Assembly (NCBI RefSeq): GCF_900107815.1
Contig: NZ_FNRK01000020.1
Location: 1 to 43,714 of the forward strand
Source of the DNA: Eubacterium aggregans
GTDB lineage: Bacteria > Bacillota > Clostridia > Eubacteriales > Eubacteriaceae
Length of the DNA stretch: 43,714 nt
Direction: 5' to 3'
In this document: positions 26,092-35,472 of the stretch, piece after piece
How positions within the stretch are numbered: the first letter of the stretch is position 1
How the letters are laid out: each line of letters starts with the position of its first letter
The notes under the pieces: model-generated
What the model was told of the DNA's origin: nothing
What the model saw: only the letters and a program-made list of their open reading frames with translations
Databases searched by the model: none
Translations under genes and position numbers: made by a program

Positions 26092-27417
26092 TTGAAAAAA
26101 GTATATTCTAAAATTACGAGAGAAAGAAAACGACAATTTCAAACAGAGACGGCTATATTCATGGATTGTGAGGGAAAGAAAGTTGTCATTAAACGAGCAA
26201 TTCATAGAGAAGGCGAAGTTCATATTGCCAAAATGCTTGAGTATTATGCACAGACAAACGCAGTTGTAAAAAGTAACATAGCGTCTTGTAAGGAAGTTAG
26301 TAATGGCGTTGCCTTCGATTATATAGAGGGTATCAGCATTTATGAATTGATATTGAAAGCTTTGGAAGCCGGGGATAAACATGCAGTACTCCATATTTTG
26401 AAGCTTTACCTTGAGGTTTTTGAAAAAGTCCATGTGGAGACTATTCCATTTAAAGTGGAGGATGGGTTCATAGATTTCTTTGGAAATTTTTTGTTGGCGG
26501 ATGAGTTGCCGGCCTCACGGATGGTCAACATCGATTTGTCTTTTGACAATATTGTGCAAAAGGAAAACGGGAAGATGGTCATTATTGACTATGAATGGAT
26601 CTGTGATTTTCTTGTGCCCTTGGGCTTTGTTAAATATCGCGCACTTAATGCGTTACTAGTAAAGCACCATAATTTGGTAATGACCTTATTTGATAAAGCC
26701 GAAGTTTATCAAATATTTGGAATCACGGTAGAAGAACAGCAAATCTACGCTAGTATGGAACAAGCTTTTTTAGCTAAGGTATTGGGTGTAAATAGTGCAA
26801 ATGCTTTAAATTTATACAAGAAGAACGTGATAGATATTCAAGGATTAATAGATAATGTAGAAGATTATTTGCAAGTGTTTTATGATACTGGGAATGGATT
26901 TAATGCTGAACAAAGTGAGACTCATGCCTATAAGGGAAAGGATAAGGAAATCATATTGTCCATTGACCTGAATAAAATAGATGGACTGAGATTATTACGT
27001 ATTGATCCTGCAAATAAAGCATCACTTATCGAAATAGAGTATATAGAAATCAGAGATGCATTGGAAACAGTTTTCAATCTAGAATCATCTAGTTATTTAT
27101 TAACCAATGGTACTAAGGTTGAAGGAACGCTATGGGCATTTGATACGGAAGATCCACAGATAATTATCGACTTAGGTGATGCAACGGTCACACGATTAGA
27201 ATTAAAAATGAGGATCATATCAAGTGACTTATCTGTAATTAAACCGTACATTAATAGTCTGAGAAATTCAAATGAAAAGTATGCTGAAATTTGTATGCGC
27301 CAACAGAAAATAATAGATCAGCAGGATCAGCAGTTGCGCCATTTTGGAAAACTTCTTAGTATTGATCGAGTTGTGACAAGTTGCTATCGGAGATTAAAGG
27401 AAAGAGGAAAAAGATAG
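26092..27417 (+). CDS. Kinase-fold protein with C-terminal beta domain and short coiled coil
   Basis: 441-residue protein whose first 200 residues show the ordered landmarks of a protein/small-molecule kinase fold: K34 in VVIK, an acidic helix (E42 or E50), a hinge-like FDYIEG at 75-80, a catalytic-loop-like NIDLSFDN (D148, N153), and D166 in IIDYEW as the metal-binding aspartate. Residues about 280-380 look like a beta-sandwich, and about 385-425 (IIDQQDQQL) a short coiled coil. TTG start at 26092, GGAG 7 bases before it. The order methyltransferase then kinase then coiled coil is that of WbdD, where the coiled coil sets chain length. Activity is inferred from motifs; an inactive pseudokinase remains possible. 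Confidence 0.7.
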   Translation: MKKVYSKITRERKRQFQTETAIFMDCEGKKVVIKRAIHREGEVHIAKMLEYYAQTNAVVKSNIASCKEVSNGVAFDYIEGISIYELILKALEAGDKHAVLHILKLYLEVFEKVHVETIPFKVEDGFIDFFGNFLLADELPASRMVNIDLSFDNIVQKENGKMVIIDYEWICDFLVPLGFVKYRALNALLVKHHNLVMTLFDKAEVYQIFGITVEEQQIYASMEQAFLAKVLGVNSANALNLYKKNVIDIQGLIDNVEDYLQVFYDTGNGFNAEQSETHAYKGKDKEIILSIDLNKIDGLRLLRIDPANKASLIEIEYIEIRDALETVFNLESSSYLLTNGTKVEGTLWAFDTEDPQIIIDLGDATVTRLELKMRIISSDLSVIKPYINSLRNSNEKYAEICMRQQKIIDQQDQQLRHFGKLLSIDRVVTSCYRRLKERGKR

Positions 27418-27442
27418 AAAAAAATCTTTGAGAGGGTATATC

Positions 27443-29584
27443 TTGAAAATAAAAAAGAGCCATAATATCTGTTATAGAATTGATAAAATCGCACATGTTG
27501 ATGAAAAAATCGAAGTGAAGGGATGGGGAATAGATACTGAAAAATTACAATCGATATCACTTTCTGTTATGGGAAAGTCCTCAGATGGCATAAAAGTTCA
27601 GAAAGAGTATCGAAATGATGTTTTGGATTTTCTGGGTTTAAGTATTGAAGAACCAGTAGGTTTTACAATTTATTTTGATAAAACATGGTTCAAGTATAAA
27701 AAAAAGGTTGTACTGAGGATGCGCTCAGAAAATAATCAACAAGATATTTATATTAAATTAAATAGAGACATAGATTTGAGTAATGGAAAAAAAATTCCTT
27801 TTGTTCAAGGAGTAATTCGTGGATATTATTATTTACAGAGACACGGTATCAAACCATTTGCAAATCGCCTCTATACAGAGCTAATTGATCGCTTTGGACA
27901 AAAATACAACCATTGGATAGCCCATAATGAACCTCCGGTAAAATCTGTTCGTCCCTTTAAAAAAAATCCTCTTATTTCAATTCTTGTACCGATATATAAT
28001 GTAAAATGGGAGTGGCTAGTGGAGTGCATTGAATCCGTTTTAGATCAAAGCTATACAAACTGGGAGCTTTGTCTAGTTGATGATTGCTCAGATTTTCAAG
28101 ATATTCAACCTTTACTTGAGAAATACAATCAAAATGACAAACGAATCAAAGTGAAATTTCGAAAAGAAAACGGCCATATTTCACGGGCATCTAATGATGC
28201 GCTGTCCATGGCACATGGTGAGTTTGTTGGATTATTAGACCATGATGATACTCTTGCGCCTTTTGCATTGGAAAGCGTTGTTGAATGTATAAACCAAAAT
28301 GAAGATGTCGACATAATATATAGCGATGAAGATAAAATCAATCAAAAAGGAAAACGATGTCAAGCTTTTTTTAAACCAGATTGGTCACCAGATACGTTGC
28401 TTTCCCAAAATTATATTTGTCATTTTCTGGTTGTAAGAAGAAAAATAATTAATGATGTTGGTGGTTTTGCAATAGGTTTGGAGGGGGCTCAAGATTATGA
28501 CTTGATTTTAAAATGTACAGAGAGGACAACTAAAATTAAGCATATTCCACAAATCCTATATCATTGGCGGATGATAGAAGAATCAACAGCAGTGAACCCA
28601 GAGTCAAAGATGTATGCTTTTGACGCAGGGAAGAAGGTACTTGAAGATACATTCAAAAGAAGGGGAAAGAACGTTATTGTCAAAGAAGGGAATGCTCTCG
28701 GAACATACATTCCCTATTATACGGTTGCTACAAATCCAAAGGTTTCAATTATAATTCCAACGCGAGATCATGCAGCGGATGTAAAGTTATGTATTGAATC
28801 ATTGCTCAGAACAATAAATTATGATGATTTTGAAATAATTGTAGTGGATAATAACAGTGTTGAGCAAGAAACTTTTGAATTGTTTAAGCATTATGAAAAA
28901 TATTTGGAGAACGCCTTCAAAGTTCTGCGTTTAGAAATTCCATTTAATTATTCTCAGCTTAATAATCAAGCAGTACGACTAGCTAGGGGGGATTATATCG
29001 TTTTTTTAAATAATGATATTGAAATACTAACCCCTCATTGGTTAGAAATTATGTTAGGATATGCCACTCAGGAGCATATTGCGGCAGTTGGAGCAAAATT
29101 ATTATACGATGATGAAACAATTCAACATGCTGGAGTAGTGCTTGGATTAGGGGGAGGATCTGAATCAGAAGGAGTTGCGGGTCACGGGCATAAAGGATAC
29201 GCGGTCACAGAACACGGTTACTTTAACAAATTAGATATAGTCGCAGATTATAGTGCCGTTACTGCTGCATTTTTGATGATAAAAAAGGATAAATTTATTG
29301 CTGTCAATGGTTTTGATGAAGAAAATTTGCCAGTGGCCTTTAATGATGTTGATTTGTGTATTAAGTTATTGAGAAAAGGATACTATAATGTGTGTTTACC
29401 TAATGTTATCGCACTACATTATGAATCTAAATCTAGAGGACTAGAAAATACAAAAGAAAAGCAACAGAGGTTTACTAATGAAGTTAATTATATGAAAAAG
29501 ACTTGGAGAACATATTTACAGAATGATCCTTTTTACAATCCTAATTTATCTTTGAAAAATGAACGATTTGAGATAAAAGTGTAA
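27443..29584 (+). CDS. Tandem-domain GT2 glycosyltransferase with N-terminal accessory domain
   Basis: About 713 residues. Residues 1-105 form an accessory beta-rich domain (VDEKIEVKGWGIDTEK), often seen in front of large polysaccharide glycosyltransferases. The first GT2 domain (about 175-365) opens LISILVPIYNVKWEWL and has LDHDDT. The second (about 430-640) opens KVSIIIPTRDHAADVK and has LNNDIE. HAGVVLGLGGGSE and the VAFNDVDLCIKLLRKGY end block match the 22270 gene, so the two are diverged relatives. Start choice: TTG at 27443 with GAGAGGG 6 bases upstream; another TTG at 27428 has no site. Probably a rhamnosyltransferase, by context. Confidence 0.86.
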   Translation: MKIKKSHNICYRIDKIAHVDEKIEVKGWGIDTEKLQSISLSVMGKSSDGIKVQKEYRNDVLDFLGLSIEEPVGFTIYFDKTWFKYKKKVVLRMRSENNQQDIYIKLNRDIDLSNGKKIPFVQGVIRGYYYLQRHGIKPFANRLYTELIDRFGQKYNHWIAHNEPPVKSVRPFKKNPLISILVPIYNVKWEWLVECIESVLDQSYTNWELCLVDDCSDFQDIQPLLEKYNQNDKRIKVKFRKENGHISRASNDALSMAHGEFVGLLDHDDTLAPFALESVVECINQNEDVDIIYSDEDKINQKGKRCQAFFKPDWSPDTLLSQNYICHFLVVRRKIINDVGGFAIGLEGAQDYDLILKCTERTTKIKHIPQILYHWRMIEESTAVNPESKMYAFDAGKKVLEDTFKRRGKNVIVKEGNALGTYIPYYTVATNPKVSIIIPTRDHAADVKLCIESLLRTINYDDFEIIVVDNNSVEQETFELFKHYEKYLENAFKVLRLEIPFNYSQLNNQAVRLARGDYIVFLNNDIEILTPHWLEIMLGYATQEHIAAVGAKLLYDDETIQHAGVVLGLGGGSESEGVAGHGHKGYAVTEHGYFNKLDIVADYSAVTAAFLMIKKDKFIAVNGFDEENLPVAFNDVDLCIKLLRKGYYNVCLPNVIALHYESKSRGLENTKEKQQRFTNEVNYMKKTWRTYLQNDPFYNPNLSLKNERFEIKV

Positions 29585-30220
29585 GTTTAAAAAGATTATG
29601 AGCGATAATCTGTACACGATCAGTGAAATTAAGTATTATCCATCAATAGCTAGAGTCCAGAAGTTGACAATAAGCGATTTCAGTACTAAAGTGCTTAAAC
29701 AGAATGACCACGTAAGGAAGTTGCAAGTTGCGAATTGTATGCGCGCAAGTATTACCCTGGGATTAAACCATAAATTTATTTTATAAAAGTGCTGATGAGT
29801 GCTGATGGTTTTTTGTAACTGAAAATTTATAGATATAGGAATTAACGGGGTTTTTAATTTTGATTATCATTTAATGGTATGAGGTGAGAATTTATTTAAC
29901 CCACTATAGTTAAATCTTGGTAAGGCGTTGAATTCAAGTTGTTTTGTATCATTCAGGGGGTTGAAATAGCAATGCAAATTATATTTTCTCAAAGTTTTAT
30001 TTTGCAATAATTACAATTATTATTAATGCTAACGTCATTGAAATGAATATTTCAAAGAGTGCTTTAGTATTAGTAATAAATGAGATATTGTATAGAGGGC
30101 CAGTAAGAAATTCTATAATAGATGAAAATTAAAATTCACATCACCCAAATGCATTAAAATCATAATATTTGAATGAAAGGAAATTATGGTGTTATGTTAA
30201 TATAAACATCATACAATATC
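29585..30220. other. Non-coding AT-rich gap with a doubtful ORF
   Basis: 636 bases without a convincing gene. A 62-codon frame at 29598-29786 has no ribosome binding site and no recognizable domain; it may be a remnant or chance. A 10-base direct repeat (GTGCTGATGA/G) followed by a T run lies at about 29789-29814. A 4-codon leader ORF (30186-30200) has a good AAAGGA site just before the DUF2142 gene. No RNA gene or terminator hairpin is evident. Confidence 0.5.
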
Positions 30221-32188
30221 ATGATGAGGAGTATTAAAAAAACTAGAATAATTACTTTTATACTTATTGTATTTGTATCAGTAGTTATTGGGGGAATCAT
30301 AGAAATTATTTCTAATTATTCTTATTTTCGATTGCCAAATGAGCAAAAAGGAATTAGAATGGTTTCAATGGATTCAATTGAAGCTTCAGAAAATATCGAC
30401 ATATACGACGATAAAATAGTAATATCACCAAAGGAGGAGAGCGCAGAAACATGGTTATCGATTATGAGTTCAGACTATGTTTTAGATTTAGAAATTGAGT
30501 TTGAAAATACAGAAGGGGATTTTAATGTTATTATTGATAATGGAAAAAGTGATTTTTGGGGTTCTAAGAGTTATCAAGTATTTCCTTCAAGGAAGAGTAA
30601 CATTGTTTTAAATATTGACGGAAATGGGGATAAATCTAAAATCTATTTCCAGAACTTTTCCAATTTACAAGAAACAGTAAAAATAGATAACCTTAAGATT
30701 GACAACACGTTTGACTTCAATTGGAGTAGGTTTTATCTTTGTACATCAGTTATGATACTCTTGTGCATACTAATCTTGTTCAGAAGTTTTTTTATTAGCA
30801 AAATACATGTTGCTTTCTTTATAATTGCACTGGTATTTGGAATGAATATTATAAATTTGATGCCTAATTATTTTAATTTTGATGAAAAGGAGCATTTTGT
30901 AAAAGCATATCAAATTGCCTCTTTTGATTTTGCGTTATCAAATCAACGTGAAATTGCTTGGCCGGAGAATATCGAGAAATTTCTTTCATATAATGGAAAT
31001 GGAGCAAATTTTGATACCTCGGATGAAAAAGAGAATTATTATACTGAATTCAACATAAATCAGTATAATCATTATCAATATATTAGTACAACAGCTGAAA
31101 GTTATATGCCCACAGCTTATTTACCAGCAGCATTCGGAATATTTTTAGCAAAGTTGTTAAAGTTACCATTTTGGCTGGTGTTTAATACAGGACGTTTTTT
31201 CACGTTAATTTCGTATATAAGCATCATGACACTTATTATAAGGAAAATCCCTTGTTATAAAAAAACTTTTTTCGTTTTTTCATTATTGCCGACACAAATA
31301 TACACAGCGAGTAGTTATTCGGCCGATCCGATTACGAATCTATCCGTATTGTTAGTTTTAAGTATGTTTATTTGCATGAAAGCAAAGTGTGATAACAATA
31401 AACAGGTAAGTAAAAAAGACCTAATAATATTTTTAGGGTCAATTGTTCTTCTATGTACTTGCAAGATTACATACATACCGTTTTTTTTACTTATATTTCT
31501 TATACCAAATGCAAAAATTCCATCCTTTTTCAGAGTTAAGAATCAAATTTGTTTGGGACCCCTGGAAGGTCAGCAAAAGAAAAATGGCATAAGAACAAAA
31601 TACTTGTTATGTATAATTCTAACCTTTGTACTATTAGTAAGTACGCTCTACTCAACCACACATGGAATTGCCCAATGGCCAGTGCCGAATATGGACCCTA
31701 AGACTCAAGTTTTAACAATTATAATGAATCCGTTACGTTATCTAATTGTATTCATTAATTATATTCAGAATAATGCAATGACATTTATTGAAGGAAGTAG
31801 TGTATCGCTGGCATATTCTGGGAATCTGCCATCAGTTTATTCTTTGATGGCAATTTGTGGATTGTTTTCATTAGCAATATTAGATGATTCGGATACGTTG
31901 AAATATAAACGGTCAGAAAAAGCAGTAATCTTGTCTATAGTTATTATTTCATGGGGATTGGTAGTTACTGCTTTATATATCACCTTTAATTCAATACGGG
32001 CAATCACCATTTTGGGGGTTCAAGGGAGATATTTTGCACCTTTAATAATACCTTCCTCTTTGCTATTTAAAACAGAGAAAATTAAGACATATTTTAATCA
32101 GAATAGAGTGAATGCGATTGTAATCTCTGCTGTAGTATGTGTACTAATTGCGGTAGTAACAAAATTATTTTTTATGTATTCAGTATAA
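30221..32188 (+). CDS. DUF2142-type polytopic membrane protein
   Basis: 655 residues. One N-terminal membrane segment (about 10-29) is followed by a soluble, beta-rich extracytoplasmic region (about 30-165), then about ten membrane segments. FDEKEHFVKAYQIA with its acidic residues after the second membrane segment, LLPTQIYTASSYSADP and YMPTAYLPAAFGIFLAK fit DUF2142, a family found in surface-polysaccharide loci and thought to be related to lipid-sugar-dependent (GT-C) transferases. The family name is from memory. No good binding site precedes the ATG at 30221; GAGGAG falls just after it. Set off from neighbours by non-coding stretches. Confidence 0.75.
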   Translation: MMRSIKKTRIITFILIVFVSVVIGGIIEIISNYSYFRLPNEQKGIRMVSMDSIEASENIDIYDDKIVISPKEESAETWLSIMSSDYVLDLEIEFENTEGDFNVIIDNGKSDFWGSKSYQVFPSRKSNIVLNIDGNGDKSKIYFQNFSNLQETVKIDNLKIDNTFDFNWSRFYLCTSVMILLCILILFRSFFISKIHVAFFIIALVFGMNIINLMPNYFNFDEKEHFVKAYQIASFDFALSNQREIAWPENIEKFLSYNGNGANFDTSDEKENYYTEFNINQYNHYQYISTTAESYMPTAYLPAAFGIFLAKLLKLPFWLVFNTGRFFTLISYISIMTLIIRKIPCYKKTFFVFSLLPTQIYTASSYSADPITNLSVLLVLSMFICMKAKCDNNKQVSKKDLIIFLGSIVLLCTCKITYIPFFLLIFLIPNAKIPSFFRVKNQICLGPLEGQQKKNGIRTKYLLCIILTFVLLVSTLYSTTHGIAQWPVPNMDPKTQVLTIIMNPLRYLIVFINYIQNNAMTFIEGSSVSLAYSGNLPSVYSLMAICGLFSLAILDDSDTLKYKRSEKAVILSIVIISWGLVVTALYITFNSIRAITILGVQGRYFAPLIIPSSLLFKTEKIKTYFNQNRVNAIVISAVVCVLIAVVTKLFFMYSV

Positions 32189-32269
32189 TATTCAATACTT
32201 CTATTCATTGTGGTAATGTTTTTAACAGATTGATTATTTTGATATCATAAAAAAGCAGAAAGGTTAAAT

Positions 32270-32623
32270 ATGATTTTTATTTTAATAGTGCTTTATTTAT
32301 TTTGCTCAGTTGGAGGATTGACTCTGGTGAAGATTGGTTCAGATGTTAATAACTTTACATTCTCTAATTCATTTTTTAATCTTCAATTATCCTATACAAC
32401 AGTAATTGGGTTATGTCTTTATATACTGAGCTTCTTGATGTGGATTGTAATTGTACAACGTTTTGACTTGAGCTATATTCAGCCTTTAACAACAGGCCTT
32501 TCTTACTTTTTAATTATTTTGGCATCAATTTTTATATTGAAAGAGAGTATTACAGTTTTTCAGTGGGTTGGTATTGGATTTATATTAATAGGTGTAATTT
32601 GTATGAATCTCAAAACCTTGTAA
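32270..32623 (+). CDS. Small four-segment EamA/ArnE-like membrane protein
   Basis: 117 residues with four hydrophobic segments and few charges. RFDLSYIQPLTTGLSYFLIILASIFIL carries the proline after a helix and the polar pattern of the EamA/SMR superfamily, and VFQWVGIGFILIGVICM is a typical last helix. Members of this size (ArnE/ArnF) pair up to flip undecaprenyl-phosphate-linked sugars. In a locus with a GtrB-like enzyme it could flip the glycosylated carrier lipid, replacing the usual GtrA. An AAAGG site precedes the ATG. A drug-efflux SMR role is less likely in this setting. Confidence 0.7.
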   Translation: MIFILIVLYLFCSVGGLTLVKIGSDVNNFTFSNSFFNLQLSYTTVIGLCLYILSFLMWIVIVQRFDLSYIQPLTTGLSYFLIILASIFILKESITVFQWVGIGFILIGVICMNLKTL

Positions 32624-33178
32624 TCAGAATGGAAGTTTGTCATATGGGTATAATTTGAAATATTGAACAAGCTAAAGTATAGAGAATTAGACTGTATTAT
32701 TATAAATTATATTTGTATGGAACGCTGTTTGCCCATACTGAAAATAGCAGAGATGAGATGCAAGTTACCATTTTGTACTATATCCAATTACATCATTGCG
32801 GTACGGCACTAATGATGATAAACAATATTTAGGTGGTGGTTAAAATTTTATTCATAGTTGAAGGGCTTAAAGATTGAGAAGGATTGTGGAAAAAAACATA
32901 AAAATATTTTTTTAATTTGTTTCGGAATTAAAAAAGAGTTTTTAAATATTATGCAGTTTAAATAACTACCTATTGCAATGCTCAAATGCAAGCCTAAAGA
33001 AATATGAAAGGTGAAAATGTAAATATAAATATGTGCTTCAGTAGTCTATACGACTGCTGGAAATGACAATTGTAATTAAGCATAATTTTGAAAAGGGTGA
33101 AACATTAAATAAGCACGAAGAACTTTAATGATTTGAACTATTTCATGATGTTTTTCGTAGAAAGGTAGATTTATAATT
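32624..33178. other. Non-coding AT-rich gap
   Basis: 555 bases with no gene that I can support. One hairpin is visible at 33034-33054 (CAGTAGTC pairing with GACTGCTG, 5-base loop) without a T tract, so it is not an obvious terminator. The region precedes the secreted GH25 gene and must contain its promoter; no convincing -35/-10 pair was found. Confidence 0.5.
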
Positions 33179-35461
33179 ATGGTTAAGAAATTGAGCTTTT
33201 TTAGAAAAGATAGTTATTTTTTATTAATGTTTGTTATAATTGGATTTAGTCTTTTGTTTTCGAATATAGTTTTTGCAGAAGGAGTGTCTTCTACAATAGA
33301 TCAAGATATAGAACAAAGTGGTATGATTTATACCATTATGCAAAAAGCGGATGGAGAAAAAAAAGGACAGGTTCGTTTGATTTCTGTGTCTGAAGAGGCA
33401 TCCTATAGCAATTATTCATATATCATACCATCTGAATTAGTACTGGACGATGGATCAGAGTATGCGGTAACGGCTATAAGTAAGGATGCTTTTTTGCATG
33501 TTCGTGAATTACGAAATATAGTAATTCCTGATAGCGTCCTTCTTTTTGAAAAAGGTTGCTTTAACATAGATGAGGATAGTATTAGAGATGAAAATATTTC
33601 TACAACGGAACCAATTAATTTTTATGCTAATGTGGGAAGTAATGCAGAAAAATTTGTGAAAGAAAATGGATTTAAATTAGTTACCGAAGGCATCCAATTC
33701 GAAGAGGTGGAGAGTTTTTCGTTAGATAAAGACGAAAAAAGCATTATTACAGTAAAAGTGCCAGAGTTTTTCAATCAAGACGAGAGAGTGAAATGGACAA
33801 CAGAGAATAAAGATATTGTAAGTATTGATGACAATGGATGCGTATCGGGCATTACATCTGGTCAAACTAGAATATGGGCAGAATGTGAAGGATTAAAAAG
33901 TTCACTCAAAATCGAAGTAAAAGAAAAAAATAGTGAGTCTGAAGTGAGTACAATGGTACTAGAGAATGCCACCAGTTACAGTGGTATAAAAGATGGTGGG
34001 ATCTATAGTATCGTTTCTGCATTGAATGGTAACATGGTCATGGATGTTTATGCAGCTAACAAGGACAATGGTGCTAATGTTCAGCTGTGGTCATATAATG
34101 GAACTGATGCACAGCGCTTTAAGGCACAAAAAAACAATGATGAGACATGGACTTTCATCAATGTCAATTCGGGCAAAGCAATGGATCTTGCAAGTAATGA
34201 GAATCTAAATGGTGCAAATATTCAACAATACTCATTAAATGGAACAAATGCTCAAAAGTGGAAAGTGATTGATAATGGAGATGAGACAGTTACTTTTTTA
34301 AATTCAAATGGTAAAGTTATTGATGTTTATGGTGCACTAACTTTTGCTGGAACAAATATCCAGCTTTATCAAAATAATGGAACAAAAGCACAACGTTTTA
34401 TATTGCGACAAAGCGATTCTTATTCGGGCATCTATACATTTAAATCTACTTTAAACCAAAACAAGGTGGTTGATGTTGCAGCTGGATCAGTAGATAGCGG
34501 TGCAAATATTCAATTGTATGATTCTAATAATACTAATGCTCAGAAATTTAATGTTGAAAGTGTAGGAAGCAACTATTATAAAATAACAAATATGAAAAGT
34601 GGAAAAGTCCTTGACGTTGTGAGTGCAGGAAAAGAAAATGGTACAAATATTCAACAGTATGAATGGAATGGAACGGTAGCTCAAAAATGGAGGATTCAAG
34701 ATAATGTGGATGGGAGTGTAACGTTTATTTCGGCATGCAACAGTTTAGCTATGGATATTTGTTATGGATATACAAATAACGGAGCAAATGTTTGGTGCTA
34801 TCAATCGAATGGATCAAAGGCACAAAAGTGGATCATGGAGCCAGTTTCTTATACGCCAGACTATTCGATAACAGCAGGCTCAACAGGTGTCGATGTTTCA
34901 TATTGGAATGGATATAATAATAATTGGAATTCAGCAAAAAATGCAGGTGTTCAGTTTGCAATCTTGAGAACTGGCTGGGGCCGGTCTGGGGATGGTGAAA
35001 AGGATAGTACTTTTGAGGGAAATTACTCAAGAGCAACGGCCGCAGGTCTTCCAATTGGAACGTACCAATATAGCTATGCAACGAGTGTTGCAGAGGCAAA
35101 AGCAGAGGCTCAATTTGTTTTGAGTATTCTAAATGGACGTGCATTGGACTTGCCTGTTGCTTTTGATATAGAAGATGGAAGCCAAAGTGGGCTGAGCAAG
35201 ACGGAATTAACGAATATTACAATTGCTTTTTGCGATACGATAAAAGCTGGTGGTTATACGCCGATGGTCTATGCGAACTTAAACTGGTTTACAAATAAAT
35301 TGGATTATGATCGATTGAGTAGCTATAAAATTTGGCTTGCTCAATATAACGATCAACCAACTTTTAATAAATCTTTTGATATCTGGCAATACTCTTCTAA
35401 AGGTCAAATTCCTGGCCTTGGTGGGTTAATTGATATGAATAGAGCGTATAAGAATCTATAA
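33179..35461 (+). CDS. Secreted cell-wall hydrolase: Ig-like, ricin-lectin and GH25 domains
   Basis: 760 residues. The signal peptide is about 1-33 (cleavage near VFA/EG). Residues about 40-170 resemble a BspA-like leucine-rich segment (HVRELRNIVIPDSV), then a Big2-type Ig-like domain (about 170-250). Two ricin-type beta-trefoil domains follow (about 265-560) with repeated D-V-x-G-A-N-I-Q-x-Y/W and N-A-Q-K/R-W/F units. The C-terminal GH25 lysozyme domain (about 565-760) has GVDVSYWNG, VAFDIEDGS (catalytic acidic pair) and IWQYSS. GH25 enzymes cleave the muramic acid-glucosamine bond of peptidoglycan; the lectin part suggests binding to wall glycan. Weak AAAGG site before the ATG. Confidence 0.9.
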   Translation: MVKKLSFFRKDSYFLLMFVIIGFSLLFSNIVFAEGVSSTIDQDIEQSGMIYTIMQKADGEKKGQVRLISVSEEASYSNYSYIIPSELVLDDGSEYAVTAISKDAFLHVRELRNIVIPDSVLLFEKGCFNIDEDSIRDENISTTEPINFYANVGSNAEKFVKENGFKLVTEGIQFEEVESFSLDKDEKSIITVKVPEFFNQDERVKWTTENKDIVSIDDNGCVSGITSGQTRIWAECEGLKSSLKIEVKEKNSESEVSTMVLENATSYSGIKDGGIYSIVSALNGNMVMDVYAANKDNGANVQLWSYNGTDAQRFKAQKNNDETWTFINVNSGKAMDLASNENLNGANIQQYSLNGTNAQKWKVIDNGDETVTFLNSNGKVIDVYGALTFAGTNIQLYQNNGTKAQRFILRQSDSYSGIYTFKSTLNQNKVVDVAAGSVDSGANIQLYDSNNTNAQKFNVESVGSNYYKITNMKSGKVLDVVSAGKENGTNIQQYEWNGTVAQKWRIQDNVDGSVTFISACNSLAMDICYGYTNNGANVWCYQSNGSKAQKWIMEPVSYTPDYSITAGSTGVDVSYWNGYNNNWNSAKNAGVQFAILRTGWGRSGDGEKDSTFEGNYSRATAAGLPIGTYQYSYATSVAEAKAEAQFVLSILNGRALDLPVAFDIEDGSQSGLSKTELTNITIAFCDTIKAGGYTPMVYANLNWFTNKLDYDRLSSYKIWLAQYNDQPTFNKSFDIWQYSSKGQIPGLGGLIDMNRAYKNL

Positions 35462-35472
35462 ATGTGGGGATT

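Noticed and set aside
29598-29786. 62-codon frame after the second tandem GT2
   Set aside because: No ribosome binding site and no recognizable motif; kept only as a possible remnant in the gap description.
33960-34860. DNA tandem repeat or CRISPR-like array in the GH25 gene
   Set aside because: The repetition is at protein level, from the ricin-type trefoil units; base sequence between units has diverged and there is no constant repeat with spacers.
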